This document shows, piece by piece, positions 63,342 to 64,000 of a stretch of 64,000 nt of DNA. Both the position numbers and the translations under genes were made by a program. Within the stretch, counting starts at the first letter, position 1. Every line of letters begins with the position of its first letter. Origin of the DNA: Streptomyces uncialis (GTDB lineage: Bacteria; Actinomycetota; Actinomycetes; Streptomycetales; Streptomycetaceae); contig NZ_LFBV01000001.1 of assembly GCF_001905345.1 (NCBI RefSeq), positions 1,499,321 to 1,563,320 on the forward strand, written 5' to 3'. The notes under the pieces were generated by a model. It did not search any database and was not told the DNA's origin. It worked only from the letters and a program-made list of their open reading frames with translations.

Positions 63342-64000
63342 ACGGCGCGCTCCATGTCACGGGACTTGCCGTCGCGGACGACGATCTCGCGGTCGGAGTA
63401 CGCGGCGACCCGCGCCTCATGGGTGACCAGGACGACGGCCGCCTGGGTGGAGCGGGCGGCCTCGGTGAGCAGTTCCATGACCCGCTCGCCGTTGAACGAG
63501 TCCAGGGCGCCGGTGGGCTCGTCCGCGAACAGCACCCGGGGGCCGGTCACCAGCGAGCGCGCCACCGCGACCCGCTGGCCCTGACCGCCGGACACCTCGC
63601 CGGGCCGTTTGTCCTTGAGGTCGTCGACCTCCAGCCTGCGCATCCAGTCGAGCGCGGTGGCCTCGGCGTGCTTGCGCGGGGTGCCGTTCAGCCGCAGCGG
63701 CAGCGCGACGTTCTCCACACAGCTCAGCTCGGGGACGAGCTGTCCGAACTGGAACACGAACCCGAAGTCGCTGCGCCGCAGCGCGCTGCGGTGCGCGTCG
63801 GACATGCCGTGCATCTCCCGGCCCTGGTACAGGATCGAGCCGGAGTCGGGGGTGACGATCCCGGCGAGGCAGTGCAGCAGGGTGGACTTGCCCGAGCCGG
63901 AGGGGCCCATGATCGCGACGACCTCGCCGGGATGGATGGAGAAGTGCGCTCCGTCGAGCGCGGGCGTGGGGCCGTACGTCTTGCGCAGATCCGTCGCGAT
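63338..64000 (-). CDS. ABC transporter ATP-binding protein (5' end cut)
   Basis: At least 220 residues are present; the start lies beyond position 64000. The frame continues upstream of the internal Met before the P loop (LRKTYGPTPALDGAHFSI). Walker A is GPSGSGKST, the signature VSGGQGQRVAVARSL and Walker B VLFADEPTGALDS, followed by LVTHEARVAAYSDREI. It belongs to the MacB/LolD group and drives the FtsX-type permease with which it overlaps by four bases. Confidence 0.93.
   Translation of the reverse strand: MATDLRKTYGPTPALDGAHFSIHPGEVVAIMGPSGSGKSTLLHCLAGIVTPDSGSILYQGREMHGMSDAHRSALRRSDFGFVFQFGQLVPELSCVENVALPLRLNGTPRKHAEATALDWMRRLEVDDLKDKRPGEVSGGQGQRVAVARSLVTGPRVLFADEPTGALDSFNGERVMELLTEAARSTQAAVVLVTHEARVAAYSDREIVVRDGKSRDMERAV

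Overview
The window is about 72% GC, has Streptomyces-style codon use and short intergenic gaps, and carries WhiJ-type HTH/DUF397 genes, a DasR-like operator in front of a chitinase, a Tad pilus cluster, ahpCD-oxyR and a single rare TTA codon. I read it as core or near-core chromosome of a Streptomyces. From memory, the order pck ... GH18 chitinase ... ahpD-ahpC-oxyR resembles the S. coelicolor chromosome around SCO4979-SCO5033; this was not checked. I see no tRNA, rRNA, CRISPR array, prophage or transposase gene.

Layout. 1-2.8 kb: end of a Mut7-C type gene, then two HTH(DUF5753)/DUF397 units, one truncated, and an RsbW-like ATPase divergent from the intact unit. 2.9-8.5 kb: LysR regulator, secreted Fn3 protein, MFS exporter with TetR repressor, hemolysin-III family membrane protein. 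8.6-12 kb: GTP-dependent PEP carboxykinase between two islands of non-coding repeats. 12-18 kb: small conserved protein, L,D-transpeptidase, and a 1496-residue surface protein with a choice-of-anchor A head and ten SpaA-like repeats. 18-24.4 kb: aminotransferase, third repeat island, AlkB-like dioxygenase, secreted HNH nuclease, lipase-like hydrolase, mycothiol/DinB-type protein. 24.6-32.4 kb: a D-amino-acid/sugar-acid catabolic locus built around an IclR regulator and its probable double operator. 32.4-38.5 kb: PH-like protein, zinc carboxypeptidase, divergent Nramp-like transporter, GH18 chitinase.

38.8-49.6 kb: a Tad/Flp secretion-pilus cluster in one direction: a zinc-ribbon protein, CpaB, a CpaE-TadE fusion, a TadE, TadA, TadB, TadC, a histidine kinase with a TTA codon, and a receiver domain fused to a methyltransferase. 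49.7-58 kb: HxlR regulator, aldo/keto reductase, cis-prenyltransferase, PIN-PhoH protein, a secreted lytic transglycosylase behind a structured leader, AI-2E family transporter. 57.7-60 kb: ahpD-ahpC divergent from oxyR. 60-64 kb: the last repeat island, then an FtsX-type ABC permease and its ATPase, cut by the window end.

The signals least explained by known features are the repeat islands. Three of them share a core of about 170 bp bounded by hairpins and flanked by inverted sets of a GGGGCGCGGGGAACTGCGC-type unit of about 70 bp; two such units also lie inside the 5' part of a TadE gene. The two protein fusions in the Tad cluster are the other main novelty.
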